Shown: piece by piece, positions 49,429 through 58,688 of the stretch
How the letters are laid out: every line of letters starts with the position of its first letter
Numbering within the stretch: the stretch's first letter is position 1
From: Streptococcus infantis SPAR10
GTDB taxonomy: Bacteria; Bacillota; Bacilli; Lactobacillales; Streptococcaceae
Assembly (NCBI RefSeq): GCF_000279535.1
Contig: NZ_ALCH01000005.1
Location: 62,001 to 126,000, forward strand
Length of the DNA: 64,000 bases
Direction of reading: 5' to 3'
Notes under the pieces: generated by a model
The model's input: the letters and a program-made list of their open reading frames with translations, nothing else
The model's database searches: none
What the model was told of the DNA's origin: nothing
Program-made: the position numbers and the translations under genes

Positions 49429-49597
49429 GAGGCTGGGAAAAAAGTTCTAGCCTCTCAATTGTATTTGGAGTGTCGAGCAAGACGCAGTGGTTGAGTGGGC
49501 TCTAATACGCTGATTTCATCAGCTTTTACAGCCCTACTCAACTGTGCGGAGGTGGGACAGAAATCGAATTCTAACGAATTACCGATTTCTGTCCCAC
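49429..49597. repeat. Dispersed hairpin repeat acting as bidirectional terminator
   Basis: 169 bp with three stems: GAGGCT/AGCCTC (49429-49434, 49449-49454), GTTGAGTGGGCT with AGCCCTACTCAAC (49490-49501, 49530-49542, one bulge) and a perfect 15-bp GTGGGACAGAAATCG (49552-49566) with 49583-49597. It fills the gap between two converging genes. I recognise the GTGGGACAGAAATCG core as a common intergenic repeat of Mitis-group streptococci. Confidence 0.75.
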
Positions 49598-49599
49598 TC

Positions 49600-50682
49600 T
49601 CATTTGATATAGAGTTCTTGATTTTTTAGGACGATTTCACGTACACTTGCAAATTTCTTAAGTTTTTTAAGTTCTTCTGGATGGGTTACAAGGGTGATGA
49701 CATAGCCATCTTTACCCATACGCCCTGTACGACCCGCACGGTGAGTGTAAGTTTCCGTGTCTCTAGGGACGTCAAAGTTAATCACGCATTCCAAGCTATC
49801 AATGTCGATACCACGAGCCAGAAGGTCTGTCGCAAGAAGTAGTGTCAGTTGATTATCTTTGAATTTTTCTAGAATAACTTTTCTAAATTTAACGTTGACA
49901 TCGCTAGCTAGCGAAACTGCTAAAACATCACGGTATTGTAATTTTTCCTCGGCGCTTCCAAGATCAGACAAGCTATTAAAGAAGACAAGACCACGGAAAT
50001 CTTCAACCTGTGCCAGTTTACGAAGCATATCTACTCTGTGACGTTGGTCTACTTGCATGTAGAAGTGTTGGATGTTGTCTAACTTTTGGTCTGAGAGGTC
50101 AATGATGCGCGTGTTAGGTGCAATCTTATCTTGGTCAAATTTGGTAGTGGCACTCATGTAAATAAGTTGATGGTCACGAGGTGCGTAGTTGGTAATTTTC
50201 TCGACAAAATGAATTTGAGAATCATCAAGGAGTTGGTCGAATTCATCAAGAATGATTGTTTCCACGTTCATCATCTTGATTTTTTTCAATTTGACCAGTT
50301 CAAAGATACGACCAGGTGTTCCAATCAGAATTTCTGGTCCTTTTTTAAGTCGTTCAATTTGGCGTTTCTGGCTCGAACCGGATAGAAATAGCTGAGCTGT
50401 TAATCCGATAGCCTCACCCCAGGTTTTAGTGACTTCAAAAATTTGTCCAGCAAGCTCAGTATTAGGTGCTAAAATCAATAATTGTTGGGCTTTTTTCTTT
50501 TGCAGTTTGAGAAGACTAGGTAGGAGATAGGCTAAAGTTTTCCCTGTACCAGTTGGACTGACTCCAAGTAGGTTTTCACCTTCTGTTATTGGTTCAAAAA
50601 GTTGAGTTTGAATGGGAGTAAATTCTTGGAATCCCAGTTGATCAATCAATTCTTGCCATTCGGTAGGTAGTTTGGTTTTCAT
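49600..50682 (-). CDS. DEAD-box family ATP-dependent RNA helicase
   Basis: A 360-residue two-domain RecA-like helicase without a long C-terminal tail. Q motif region FQEFTPIQTQLFEP; motif I SPTGTGKT; motif Ia APNTELAGQ (usually PTRELA); GTPGRI; motif II DEFD instead of DEAD; motif III SAT; motif V LLARGIDID; motif VI HRAGRTGR. It probably unwinds structured RNA. It overlaps the upstream oxidoreductase gene by four bases, so both are in one transcript. Its stop lies next to the hairpin repeat. Confidence 0.92.
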   Translation of the reverse strand: MKTKLPTEWQELIDQLGFQEFTPIQTQLFEPITEGENLLGVSPTGTGKTLAYLLPSLLKLQKKKAQQLLILAPNTELAGQIFEVTKTWGEAIGLTAQLFLSGSSQKRQIERLKKGPEILIGTPGRIFELVKLKKIKMMNVETIILDEFDQLLDDSQIHFVEKITNYAPRDHQLIYMSATTKFDQDKIAPNTRIIDLSDQKLDNIQHFYMQVDQRHRVDMLRKLAQVEDFRGLVFFNSLSDLGSAEEKLQYRDVLAVSLASDVNVKFRKVILEKFKDNQLTLLLATDLLARGIDIDSLECVINFDVPRDTETYTHRAGRTGRMGKDGYVITLVTHPEELKKLKKFASVREIVLKNQELYIK

Positions 50683-51656
50683 TTTTCTGCCTCAAATCTA
50701 ATGCCAGCATTCTGGCGCATGGTATAAAGTAGCTCATGGACGTGTGTCGCATCATCAATCCAAGATTGGTAGAGATTCAGGTCTGCTTGCTTAATCATAT
50801 GTGCGAAAGCAGCAACTTCCTCAGTCATGGTGTGAGGAGCCTGCTGGATAGGAAGTTGAACTTCATTTCCTTGATGGTCTGTAAAAGTAGCTGATTGGAC
50901 ATGCTCGATTGTATTAAGTGTCAAGGTTCCATCAGTAGTATAAATCTCACAAGGAAGATTAGAAGTGATATTCTTTCCTGCTTTGATGTGTACTTGATAG
51001 TCAGGATAGTAGAGCATGCCGTCACCGTTCAAATCGATACTATTATCTAGTTTCTGAGCTTGATAGGTTGCATGAGTCGGTTTTCCAAATAAGCGAACAG
51101 CAGCGTAGATAGGATAAATACCAAGATCCATAAGTGCACCACCTGCATAACGGTCTGAGAAAACATTAGGAGTATCGCCAGCAAGTAGGTTAGGCATCTT
51201 AGAAGAATATTTAGCGTAGTTAAAGTCAGCACCAAGAATTTGTTTGTTCGCAAGAAAGTCTTTGATTGTGGCAAAAGCATCTTCGTGGTAGTTACGTGCT
51301 GCTTCAAAGATAAAACATTTATTATCTTTAGCCGTTTGAACTAAATCCTGCCATTCTTGTGGTTGAGTGACAGCTGGTTTTTCAAGGATAACATGTTTTC
51401 CAGCAGATAAAGCCATCTTTGCCTGACTAAAATGCAGGGAATTCGGACTAGCAATGTATACCACATCGAATGAATCATTAAAGAAATCATTTAGCTGATC
51501 AAATAGCTTCACGCCTTGATGCTGTTCAGCAAACTTTTCTGCGGTTTCTATTTTTCTAGAATAGACTGCACCCAGTTGAAATTCTCCACTAGTATGGGTA
51601 GCCTCTAGAAAATGATGGTTGATTGAACTAGTTCCTATGATACCAAGTTTTAGCAT
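50679..51656 (-). CDS. Gfo/Idh/MocA family oxidoreductase
   Basis: A 325-residue NAD(P)-dependent dehydrogenase. The Rossmann motif is LGIIGTSSINHHFLEA, the characteristic EKP is in GKHVILEKPAV, and the C-terminal domain holds GGALMDLGIYPIYAAVRLFG (the DxGxYP motif with active-site Asp). Substrates of this family are usually sugars or polyols. None can be assigned. The ATG at 51656 is behind AAAAGGAG. It overlaps the helicase gene by four bases. Confidence 0.9.
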   Translation of the reverse strand: MLKLGIIGTSSINHHFLEATHTSGEFQLGAVYSRKIETAEKFAEQHQGVKLFDQLNDFFNDSFDVVYIASPNSLHFSQAKMALSAGKHVILEKPAVTQPQEWQDLVQTAKDNKCFIFEAARNYHEDAFATIKDFLANKQILGADFNYAKYSSKMPNLLAGDTPNVFSDRYAGGALMDLGIYPIYAAVRLFGKPTHATYQAQKLDNSIDLNGDGMLYYPDYQVHIKAGKNITSNLPCEIYTTDGTLTLNTIEHVQSATFTDHQGNEVQLPIQQAPHTMTEEVAAFAHMIKQADLNLYQSWIDDATHVHELLYTMRQNAGIRFEAEK

Positions 51657-51690
51657 AGTTACTCCTTTTCCACAAGTAATGATTGATTTC

Positions 51691-51699
51691 ATTATAACA
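51691..51699 (-). promoter_or_regulatory. Extended -10 promoter of the oxidoreductase-helicase pair
   Basis: Minus-strand TGT-TATAAT with hexamer 51696-51691. Confidence 0.6.
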
Positions 51700-51767
51700 T
51701 AGAAAGAGTCAACTCGTTACCTTGAGATAATTCTTTTGCTTTGATACTTCGAAATTTCTAGAAAAAA

Positions 51768-51776
51768 TGGTACAAT
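51768..51776 (+). promoter_or_regulatory. Extended -10 promoter of the DUF1275 gene
   Basis: TGG-TACAAT with hexamer 51771-51776, 25 bp before the ATG. Confidence 0.6.
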
Positions 51777-51801
51777 AGTCACAGATATTTAGGAGATTAG
51801 T

Positions 51802-52485
51802 ATGAGATTATTACCTATGAGAAAAATTTCTCGTCATTCAAAAAGATTGGCGCTTTTTTTGACTTTTTGTGCAGGCTATGTAGATGCCTATACCTTTATA
51901 GTAAGAGGGAATACCTTAGTCGCTGGGCAAACGGGGAATGTGGTATTTTTATCAGTCGGAATCGTTCAGAGAAATTTAGCTGATGCTGAAATAAAGATAT
52001 TGACACTTTTATCTTTCATGTTAGGCGTTTTTTTGCTTACGATTTACAAAGAAAAACTTCGCATTGTTAAAAAACCCATTATATCACTTATACCATTGGC
52101 CATTTTATCATTGATAATCGGCTTTATTCCATTGAGTGTAGATAACATGTTTATTGTTCCTCCTCTGGCTTTTTGTATGGGTCTCGTTACAACAGCTTTT
52201 GGAGAGGTTTCAGGGATAGCCTATAACAATGCATTTATGACGGGAAATATTAAACGCACCATGTTGGCTTTTGGCGAATATGTTCGGACTAAGCATACAG
52301 CCTTTTTGATGGAAGGATTGATTTTTGTGAGCCTACTAGTTAGTTTCATTCTAGGAGTAGTATTTTCAGCTTACTTAACGATTATCTTCAACGAAAAAAC
52401 GATTTTAGGCGTCCCTATCATGATGAGTATTTTTTATCTAAGTATGGTTTTATCTTCTTTGAAAAAAAGTCTGATAAAAGGCTGA
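51802..52485 (+). CDS. YoaK-family membrane protein (DUF1275)
   Basis: A 227-residue protein with about six membrane helices. The family N-terminal pattern LALFLTFCAGYVDAYTFI, followed by the polar GQTGNVVFLSVGI and AFMTGNIKRTML, matches DUF1275/YoaK. Its function is unknown, possibly transport. The ribosome site is TAGGAGAT. It is monocistronic, followed by the rplU promoter with no clear hairpin terminator. Confidence 0.88.
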   Translation: MRLLPMRKISRHSKRLALFLTFCAGYVDAYTFIVRGNTLVAGQTGNVVFLSVGIVQRNLADAEIKILTLLSFMLGVFLLTIYKEKLRIVKKPIISLIPLAILSLIIGFIPLSVDNMFIVPPLAFCMGLVTTAFGEVSGIAYNNAFMTGNIKRTMLAFGEYVRTKHTAFLMEGLIFVSLLVSFILGVVFSAYLTIIFNEKTILGVPIMMSIFYLSMVLSSLKKSLIKG

Positions 52486-52502
52486 ATTTTGAGTGAAAAT
52501 AC

Positions 52503-52531
52503 TTGTCAAAAATTTGGAATCATGCTATACT
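52503..52531 (+). promoter_or_regulatory. Promoter of rplU-prp-rpmA
   Basis: TTGTCA at 52503-52508, 17-bp spacer, TATACT at 52526-52531 preceded by TGC (extended -10). One of the best promoters in the window. Confidence 0.8.
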
Positions 52532-52537
52532 TGTAGA

Positions 52538-52673
52538 GTTGACTATGCACAGTCCTGTGCAACCGCACGAACATCGTTGCTTGATTCATCAAGTTTAAGT
52601 GGTTCGTCCCACGATGCTAGGCGAGTCTTCACAAAAATTCGGGGTAACCCCAAAAAATCATAGGAGGTGCATA
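52538..52673 (+). promoter_or_regulatory. L21 leader RNA (ribosomal protein leader)
   Basis: A 136-nt leader with several stems: TGCACAG-TC-CTGTGCA (52546-52561), CTTGAT-TC-ATCAAG and the longer-range pairs ACGAAC/GTTCGT and CATCGT/ACGATG. GGGG-TAA-CCCC precedes the ribosome site AGGAGG. Rplu leaders of Firmicutes are known regulatory RNAs. Assigned by position and structure. Confidence 0.65.
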
Positions 52674-52988
52674 ATGAGCACATACGCAATTATCAAAACT
52701 GGCGGAAAACAAGTTAAAGTTGAAGTTGGTCAAGCAGTTTACGTTGAAAAATTGAACGTTGAAGCTGGTCAAGAAGTTACTTTTAACGAAGTTGTTCTTG
52801 TTGGTGGTGAAAACACTGTTGTCGGAACTCCACTTGTTGCTGGAGCTACTGTAGTTGGAACTGTTGAAAAACAAGGAAAACAAAAGAAAGTTGTTACTTA
52901 CAAGTACAAACCTAAAAAAGGTAGCCACCGCAAACAAGGTCACCGTCAACCATATACTAAAGTTGTCATCAACGCAATCAACGCTTAA
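52674..52988 (+). CDS. rplU: Ribosomal protein L21
   Basis: A 104-residue 50S protein: [19 protein letters not shown] at the start and [22 protein letters not shown] at the end, the L21 signature. The start is ATG 52674, behind TAGGAGGTG. The frame is open upstream into the leader, but that part is not conserved. It is the first gene of rplU-prp-rpmA. Confidence 0.97.
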
Positions 52989-52994
52989 TTTTAA

Positions 52995-53348
<354 letters not shown>

Positions 53349-53364
53349 CACGGAGGAAAACATT

Positions 53365-53658
53365 ATGTTAAAAATGACTCTTATCAACTTGCAACTTTTC
53401 GCCCACAAAAAAGGTGGAGGTTCTACATCAAACGGACGCGATTCACAAGCTAAACGTCTTGGAGCTAAAGCAGCTGACGGACAAACTGTTTCAGGTGGAT
53501 CAATCCTTTACCGTCAACGTGGTACACACATCTATCCAGGTGTAAACGTTGGACGTGGTGGAGACGATACTTTGTTCGCTAAAGTTGAAGGCGTAGTACG
53601 TTTCGAACGTAAAGGTCGCGATAAGAAACAAGTTTCTGTTTACCCTATCGCTAAATAA
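53365..53658 (+). CDS. rpmA: Ribosomal protein L27 with Prp-cleavable extension
   Basis: A 97-residue 50S protein. The N-terminal extension [12 protein letters not shown] precedes [15 protein letters not shown]. Prp cleaves after the Phe to expose the mature L27 start that reaches the peptidyl-transferase centre. The start follows CGGAGGA. It is the last gene of the operon, with a terminator at 53668. Confidence 0.97.
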   Translation: MLKMTLINLQLFAHKKGGGSTSNGRDSQAKRLGAKAADGQTVSGGSILYRQRGTHIYPGVNVGRGGDDTLFAKVEGVVRFERKGRDKKQVSVYPIAK

Positions 53659-53667
53659 GAATTATAA

Positions 53668-53700
53668 AAGGCTTTCCAAGATTTTTGGAAAGCTTTTTTC
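53668..53700 (+). terminator. Terminator after rpmA
   Basis: Stem GCTTTCC (53671-53677) with GGAAAGC (53687-53693) and T tail. Confidence 0.85.
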
Positions 53701-53813
53701 TTGAATAAAATTAGCATTAGTTATTTTTTAAGTTTACTTGAGAAACTATTCTAAATCAATAAAATCTTAAGGGACTTATTTGATTTATTATGATAGATAA
53801 TAAGAAAGAAATA

Positions 53814-53822
53814 TGGTATAAT
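53814..53822 (+). promoter_or_regulatory. Extended -10 promoter of the murA2 cluster
   Basis: TGG-TATAAT with hexamer 53817-53822. The leader contains a four-codon frame (ATG AAT AAA TAG, 53838-53849) ahead of the murA2 start. Confidence 0.65.
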
Positions 53823-53870
53823 ATAGGGTGAGACCTTATGAATAAATAGTGAAAGAGTATATAAAAAATA

Positions 53871-55130
53871 ATGAAAAAAATTGTCATTAACGGTGGGCGT
53901 CCATTAAAGGGTGAAATAACCATTAGCGGAGCAAAAAATAGTGTAGTTGCTTTGATTCCAGCTATTATTTTGTCAGATGATGTAGTTATTTTGGACTGTG
54001 TTCCAGACATCTCTGACGTTGCTAGTTTGGTTGATATCATGGAAATTATGGGTGCTAGTGTAAAGCGCTATGATGATGTTTTAGAGATTGATCCTCGTGG
54101 TGTTCAAAATAAACCAATGCCATATGGTAAAATCAACAGTCTTCGCGCATCCTATTATTTCTACGGCAGTCTCCTTGGACGTTTCGGTGAAGCAACAGTA
54201 GGTTTACCTGGTGGATGTGACTTGGGACCTCGTCCGATTGACTTGCATTTAAAAGCCTTTGAAGCTATGGGTGCTAAGACAACCTATGAGGGAGACAATA
54301 TGAATCTCTCAACAAATGGTTCTAAGTTGCAAGGCGCACACATCTACATGGATACTGTTAGTGTTGGAGCAACTATTAACACAATGCTTGCAGCGGTAAA
54401 AGCCCAAGGACGTACAGTCATTGAAAACGCGGCTAGAGAGCCTGAAATCATTGATGTAGCTACTTTGTTAAATAATATGGGAGCTCATATTCGTGGTGCA
54501 GGTACAGATATGATTACTATCGATGGTGTTGAATCTTTACACGGCACACGCCATCAAGTAATTCCTGACCGTATTGAAGCAGGGACTTATATTGCAATGG
54601 CTGCTGCTGTGGGACAAGGAATTCGTATTAACAATGTACTTTATGAACATTTAGAAGGTTTTATCGCAAAACTTGAGGAAATGGGTGTTCATATGACGGT
54701 TTCTGAAGATAGTATCTTCGTTGAAGAGCAAACAAATCTTAAGGCTGTTAATATCAAAACAGCTCCATATCCAGGATTTGCGACAGACCTTCAACAACCG
54801 ATTACTCCTCTTTTGTTGAAAGCTGAAGGACGAGGAACATTGATCGATACCATTTATGAAAAACGTGTCAATCATGTTTTCGAATTAGCCAAAATGAACG
54901 CAGATATTTCTACAACGAATGACCATATTTTCTACAAAGGTGGCAATCCTTTACAAGGTGCAAGTGTAAGAGCGACAGACTTACGTGCAGGTGCAGCTTT
55001 GGTTATTGCTGGATTAATGGCTGAAGGTAGAACAGAGATTACTAGTGTTGAGTTCATCCTACGAGGCTACTCAAATATTATTGAGAAATTACGTAATCTT
55101 GGAGCAGATATTGAGCTAATTGAAGATTAG
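53871..55130 (+). CDS. murA2: UDP-N-acetylglucosamine 1-carboxyvinyltransferase (MurA2/MurZ type)
   Basis: First committed step of peptidoglycan synthesis: adds enolpyruvate to UDP-GlcNAc. The 419 residues show SGAKNS (Lys22, Asn23), the PEP-binding Cys116 in [16 protein letters not shown] and [10 protein letters not shown]. Cys116 is the fosfomycin target residue. Streptococci have two MurA enzymes. The length and sequence fit the second (MurZ/MurA2). The ribosome site is poor (GAAAGAG, 14 bases away). A GNAT gene, an SpxR-like regulator and map follow closely. Confidence 0.92.
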   Translation: MKKIVINGGRPLKGEITISGAKNSVVALIPAIILSDDVVILDCVPDISDVASLVDIMEIMGASVKRYDDVLEIDPRGVQNKPMPYGKINSLRASYYFYGSLLGRFGEATVGLPGGCDLGPRPIDLHLKAFEAMGAKTTYEGDNMNLSTNGSKLQGAHIYMDTVSVGATINTMLAAVKAQGRTVIENAAREPEIIDVATLLNNMGAHIRGAGTDMITIDGVESLHGTRHQVIPDRIEAGTYIAMAAAVGQGIRINNVLYEHLEGFIAKLEEMGVHMTVSEDSIFVEEQTNLKAVNIKTAPYPGFATDLQQPITPLLLKAEGRGTLIDTIYEKRVNHVFELAKMNADISTTNDHIFYKGGNPLQGASVRATDLRAGAALVIAGLMAEGRTEITSVEFILRGYSNIIEKLRNLGADIELIED

Positions 55131-55146
55131 CAATTCGAGGATAACA

Positions 55147-55698
55147 ATGAATATCTGGACAAAATTAGCAATGTTTTCTTTCTATGAGACGGAACGTTTG
55201 TATTTCCGTCCATTCTTTTTTACGGATGTAGAAGACTTCCATCAGCTGGCATCAGACCCTGAAAATCTTCAATTTATTTTTCCTACGCAAGCTAGTATTG
55301 AAGAAAGTCAATATGCTCTTGCCAACTACTTTATGAAATCACCCTTGGGAATTTGGGCCATTTGTGATCAAAAAGACCAAAAAATGATTGGAGCAATTAA
55401 GTTTGAAAAGCTTGATGAAATAAGGAAAGAAGCTGAAATTGGCTATTTTTTAAGGAAAGACTATTGGTCTCAGGGATATATGACGGAAGCAGTTACCAAA
55501 TTGCGAGATTTGTCTGTGAATCAGTTTGAATTAAAACAACTGTCTATTGTGACACATCTGGAAAATAGCGCCAGTCAAAAGGTTGCGCAAAAGTCCGGCT
55601 TCGTTTTATATCGTCGGTTTAAAGGTAGTGACCGCTATACTCGTAAGATGCGGGATTATCTAGAATTTTGCTATACAAAAGGAGAGCTAAATGAGTAA
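55147..55698 (+). CDS. GNAT-family acetyltransferase (RimJ/RimL-like)
   Basis: A 183-residue GNAT domain: ETERLYFRPFFFTDVEDF opening, EIGYFLRKDYWSQGYMTEAV (acetyl-CoA loop in the form Q-x-x-G-x-x-x-E) and the NSASQKVAQKSGF helix. The likely reaction is acetylation of a protein N-terminus or small molecule. The substrate is unknown. The ATG at 55147 is behind CGAGGATA. It lies 16 bp after murA2 and overlaps the next gene by eight bases. Confidence 0.88.
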   Translation: MNIWTKLAMFSFYETERLYFRPFFFTDVEDFHQLASDPENLQFIFPTQASIEESQYALANYFMKSPLGIWAICDQKDQKMIGAIKFEKLDEIRKEAEIGYFLRKDYWSQGYMTEAVTKLRDLSVNQFELKQLSIVTHLENSASQKVAQKSGFVLYRRFKGSDRYTRKMRDYLEFCYTKGELNE

Positions 55699-56968
55699 AC
55701 ACCAAGAAATTTTAGCTTATTTAGAAGAATTACCAGTCGGAAAACGGGTTAGCGTTCGAAGTATCTCAAATCGTCTGGGAGTGAGCGATGGGACAGCCTA
55801 TCGTGCGATCAAAGAAGCTGAAAATAGAGGCTTAGTTGAAACACGTCCTCGAAGTGGGACAGTCCGTGTGAAGTCAAAAAAAGTTGCCATCGAAAAGCTA
55901 ACATTTGCAGAAATTGCAGAAGTTACTGGTTCAGAAGTTTTAGCTGGTCAAGCTGGTTTGGAGAGAGAATTCAGTAAATTCTCCATTGGAGCCATGACAG
56001 AAAAGAATATTCTTTCTTATCTTCATGATGGCGGTCTACTTATTGTCGGTGACAGAACACGGATCCAATTATTGGCACTTGAAAATGAAAATGCAGTCTT
56101 GGTAACCGGTGGATTTGAAGTTCATAAAGATGTTTTGAATGCTGCTGATAAGAAAAATATTCCAGTATTACGTAGTAAACATGATACATTTACAATTGCG
56201 ACGATGATCAACCGTGCTTTGTCAAATGTTCAAATTAAGACAGATATTTTAACGGTTGAAAAGATTTATCGTACTAGTCATGAATATGGTTTTTTACAAG
56301 AAACGGATACTGTAAAAGATTATTTAGATTTAGTTCGTAAGAATAGGACTAGTCGCTTCCCTGTTATCAATCAGCATAAGGTTGTTGTGGGCGTTGTAAC
56401 CATGCGAGATGCTGGAGATAAATCACCAGGTACAACCATTGATAAGGTTATGACAAGAACTGTCTATATGACTGGATTAGCAACGAATATTGCTAACGTG
56501 AGCCAGAGAATGATTGCAGAAGATTTTGAAATGGTACCCGTTGTGAGGAGCAATCAAACCTTGCTAGGTGTCATTACTAGACGGGATGTCATGGAAAAAA
56601 TGAGTCGTTCTCAGGTTTCAGCACTCCCAACATTTTCAGAACAGATTGGACAAAAGTTGTCTTATCATCATGATGAGGTTGTCATTACAGTTGAACCTTT
56701 CATGCTTGAGAAAAATGGTGTCCTTGCAAATGGTGTCCTTGCAGAAATCTTAACCCATATGACTCAGGATTTGGTCGTTAATAGTGGGCGTAACCTGATC
56801 ATTGAACAGATGTTGATTTACTTCTTACAGGCTGTTCAGATTGATGATGTTCTACGTATTCAAGCTAGAATTATTCACCATACGAGACGGTCGGCTATTA
56901 TTGATTATGACATTTATCTCAATCATCAAATTGTATCAAAAGCAAATGTTACTGTAAAAATTAATTAG
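55691..56968 (+). CDS. spxR: HTH-DRTGG-CBS-HotDog regulator, SpxR/YtoI-like
   Basis: 425 residues with a clear domain order: N-terminal winged helix (about 1-60, ISNRLGVSDGTAYRAIKEAENRGLVETRPRSG), DRTGG domain (about 70-180), two CBS domains (about 190-310, VVGVVTMRDAGDKSPG and LLGVITRRDVMEKM) and a C-terminal HotDog domain (about 315-425, like an acyl-CoA binding fold). This matches pneumococcal SpxR, which activates the pyruvate oxidase gene spxB, and B. subtilis YtoI. CBS domains probably sense adenine nucleotides. It overlaps the GNAT gene by eight bases. Confidence 0.85.
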   Translation: MSKHQEILAYLEELPVGKRVSVRSISNRLGVSDGTAYRAIKEAENRGLVETRPRSGTVRVKSKKVAIEKLTFAEIAEVTGSEVLAGQAGLEREFSKFSIGAMTEKNILSYLHDGGLLIVGDRTRIQLLALENENAVLVTGGFEVHKDVLNAADKKNIPVLRSKHDTFTIATMINRALSNVQIKTDILTVEKIYRTSHEYGFLQETDTVKDYLDLVRKNRTSRFPVINQHKVVVGVVTMRDAGDKSPGTTIDKVMTRTVYMTGLATNIANVSQRMIAEDFEMVPVVRSNQTLLGVITRRDVMEKMSRSQVSALPTFSEQIGQKLSYHHDEVVITVEPFMLEKNGVLANGVLAEILTHMTQDLVVNSGRNLIIEQMLIYFLQAVQIDDVLRIQARIIHHTRRSAIIDYDIYLNHQIVSKANVTVKIN

Positions 56969-56983
56969 AATCTAGGAGAAAAC

Positions 56984-57844
56984 ATGATTACATTAAAATC
57001 AGCTAGAGAAATCGAAGCTATGGATAAGGCTGGTGATTTTCTTGCAAGTATCCACATTGGCTTGCGTGATATCATCAAACCAGGTGTAGATATGTGGGAA
57101 GTAGAAGAGTATGTCCGCCGTCGTTGTAAAGAAGAGAATTTCCTTCCACTACAAATCGGTGTGGATGGAGCCATCATGGACTATCCATATGCAACCTGCT
57201 GCTCACTCAATGACGAGGTAGCTCATGCTTTTCCACGCCACTATATTTTGAAGGAAGGCGATTTGCTCAAGGTTGATATGGTCCTTGGTGGGCCAATCGC
57301 TAAGTCTGACCTCAATGTTTCTAAACTCAATTTTAACAACGTTGAGCAGATAAAAAAATATACTCAAAACTTTACGGGTGGATTAGCTGATTCTTGTTGG
57401 GCATACGCAGTTGGTAAACCATCAGAAGAAGTTAAAAACTTGATGGACGTGACCAAGGAAGCTATGTATAAGGGTATCGAGCAAGCTGTTGTTGGTAACC
57501 GAATTGGTGATATTGGTGCAGCAATTCAAGAATATGCTGAAAGTCGTGGATACGGTGTTGTTCGTGATCTTGTAGGACACGGTGTTGGCCCAACCATGCA
57601 TGAAGAACCAATGGTTCCTAACTATGGTGTAGCTGGTCGTGGTCTCCGTCTTCGTGAAGGTATGGTCTTGACAATCGAACCTATGATTAATACAGGTGAT
57701 TGGGAAATCGATACAGACATGAAAACAGGCTGGGCTCACAAAACTATTGACGGTGGTCTATCATGTCAGTATGAACACCAGTTTGTTATTACCAAGGATG
57801 GACCTGTAATCTTGACAAGTCAAGGTGAAGAAGGAACTTATTAA
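56984..57844 (+). CDS. map: Methionine aminopeptidase
   Basis: Removes the initiator methionine. The 286 residues contain the five metal ligands expected for type I MetAP, including Asp in LLKVDMVLGG, Asp in AKSDLNVS, His in GHGVGPTMHEEP and Glu in TIEPMI and QYEHQFVI. The segment SDLNVSKLNFNNVEQIKKYT is an insertion typical of the streptococcal type 1a variant. The ribosome site is TAGGAGAA. It is last in the murA2-GNAT-spxR-map run, before a terminator. Confidence 0.94.
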   Translation: MITLKSAREIEAMDKAGDFLASIHIGLRDIIKPGVDMWEVEEYVRRRCKEENFLPLQIGVDGAIMDYPYATCCSLNDEVAHAFPRHYILKEGDLLKVDMVLGGPIAKSDLNVSKLNFNNVEQIKKYTQNFTGGLADSCWAYAVGKPSEEVKNLMDVTKEAMYKGIEQAVVGNRIGDIGAAIQEYAESRGYGVVRDLVGHGVGPTMHEEPMVPNYGVAGRGLRLREGMVLTIEPMINTGDWEIDTDMKTGWAHKTIDGGLSCQYEHQFVITKDGPVILTSQGEEGTY

Positions 57845-57845
57845 T

Positions 57846-57873
57846 AAAAAAGGGAGCTGAGCTCCTTTTTTTT
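57846..57873 (+). terminator. Terminator after map
   Basis: An A-rich left arm with GGGAGC pairs with GCTCC and a T run (AAAAAAGGGAGC-TGA-GCTCCTTTTT). Confidence 0.82.
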
Positions 57874-57968
57874 CGTTTTAGTTGAAATCAAATTTGCGTA
57901 GCAGATATCTTACAAAAGTTTTCTTTTATAGTAAAATAAAAGATAACTATATGAAAGAAGGTTCTTAA

Positions 57969-58676
57969 TTGGAAAGTATTATATTTTTTATTTCTGTCTT
58001 TTTAGCTGGTGTCTTGTCATTCTTTTCGCCCTGCATTTTTCCCTTGTTACCAGTCTATGCAGGTGTTTTATTAGATGATCAAGAACAGTCAAAAACATTT
58101 CGGTTTTTAGGTAAAGATGTTGCCTGGTCAGGATTAATTCGGACACTCTGTTTTATCACAGGTATCTCTCTGATTTTCTTTATTCTAGGGTTTGGAGCAG
58201 GATTTCTCGGGAACTTACTCTATGCTGATTGGTTCCGTTATGTTATGGGTGGCATTATTATCATACTAGGCTTGCATCAGATGGAAATCCTTCATTTACA
58301 AAAATTAGAGTTCCAAAAAACAGTAACATTTAATCAAAAACAGTCTAGTAAATATCTATCAGCCTTTCTATTAGGTATCAGTTTCAGCTTTGGTTGGACT
58401 CCATGTATTGGTCCAGTTTTAAGTTCTATTTTAGCACTGGCTGCCTCGGGAGGAAATGGAGCTCTTCAAGGGGCATTATTGACCCTTATCTATACTCTTG
58501 GAATGGCGCTTCCATTTTTAGTATTGGCCTTGGCATCAGGTCTGATTATGCCTTATTTTAGTAGAATTAAATCTCACCTGCTCTTACTGAAAAGAATTGG
58601 TGGTTTACTGATTATTCTCATGGGAATTTTATTGATGTTGGGACAGTTAAATGTCTTATCTGGAATATTAGGATAA
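57969..58676 (+). CDS. ccdA: Thiol-disulfide transmembrane reductase CcdA
   Basis: A 235-residue membrane protein with six helices that carries electrons from cytoplasmic thioredoxin to extracellular thioredoxin-like proteins. The two redox cysteines are in FFSPCIFPLLP and GWTPCIGPVL. The start codon is TTG (57969), behind GAAAGAAGG. The thioredoxin lipoprotein gene follows 12 bp later, the ccdA-etrx arrangement of pneumococcus, where the pair repairs oxidised surface proteins. Confidence 0.92.
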   Translation: MESIIFFISVFLAGVLSFFSPCIFPLLPVYAGVLLDDQEQSKTFRFLGKDVAWSGLIRTLCFITGISLIFFILGFGAGFLGNLLYADWFRYVMGGIIIILGLHQMEILHLQKLEFQKTVTFNQKQSSKYLSAFLLGISFSFGWTPCIGPVLSSILALAASGGNGALQGALLTLIYTLGMALPFLVLALASGLIMPYFSRIKSHLLLLKRIGGLLIILMGILLMLGQLNVLSGILG

Positions 58677-58688
58677 AAGGAGTTATCT

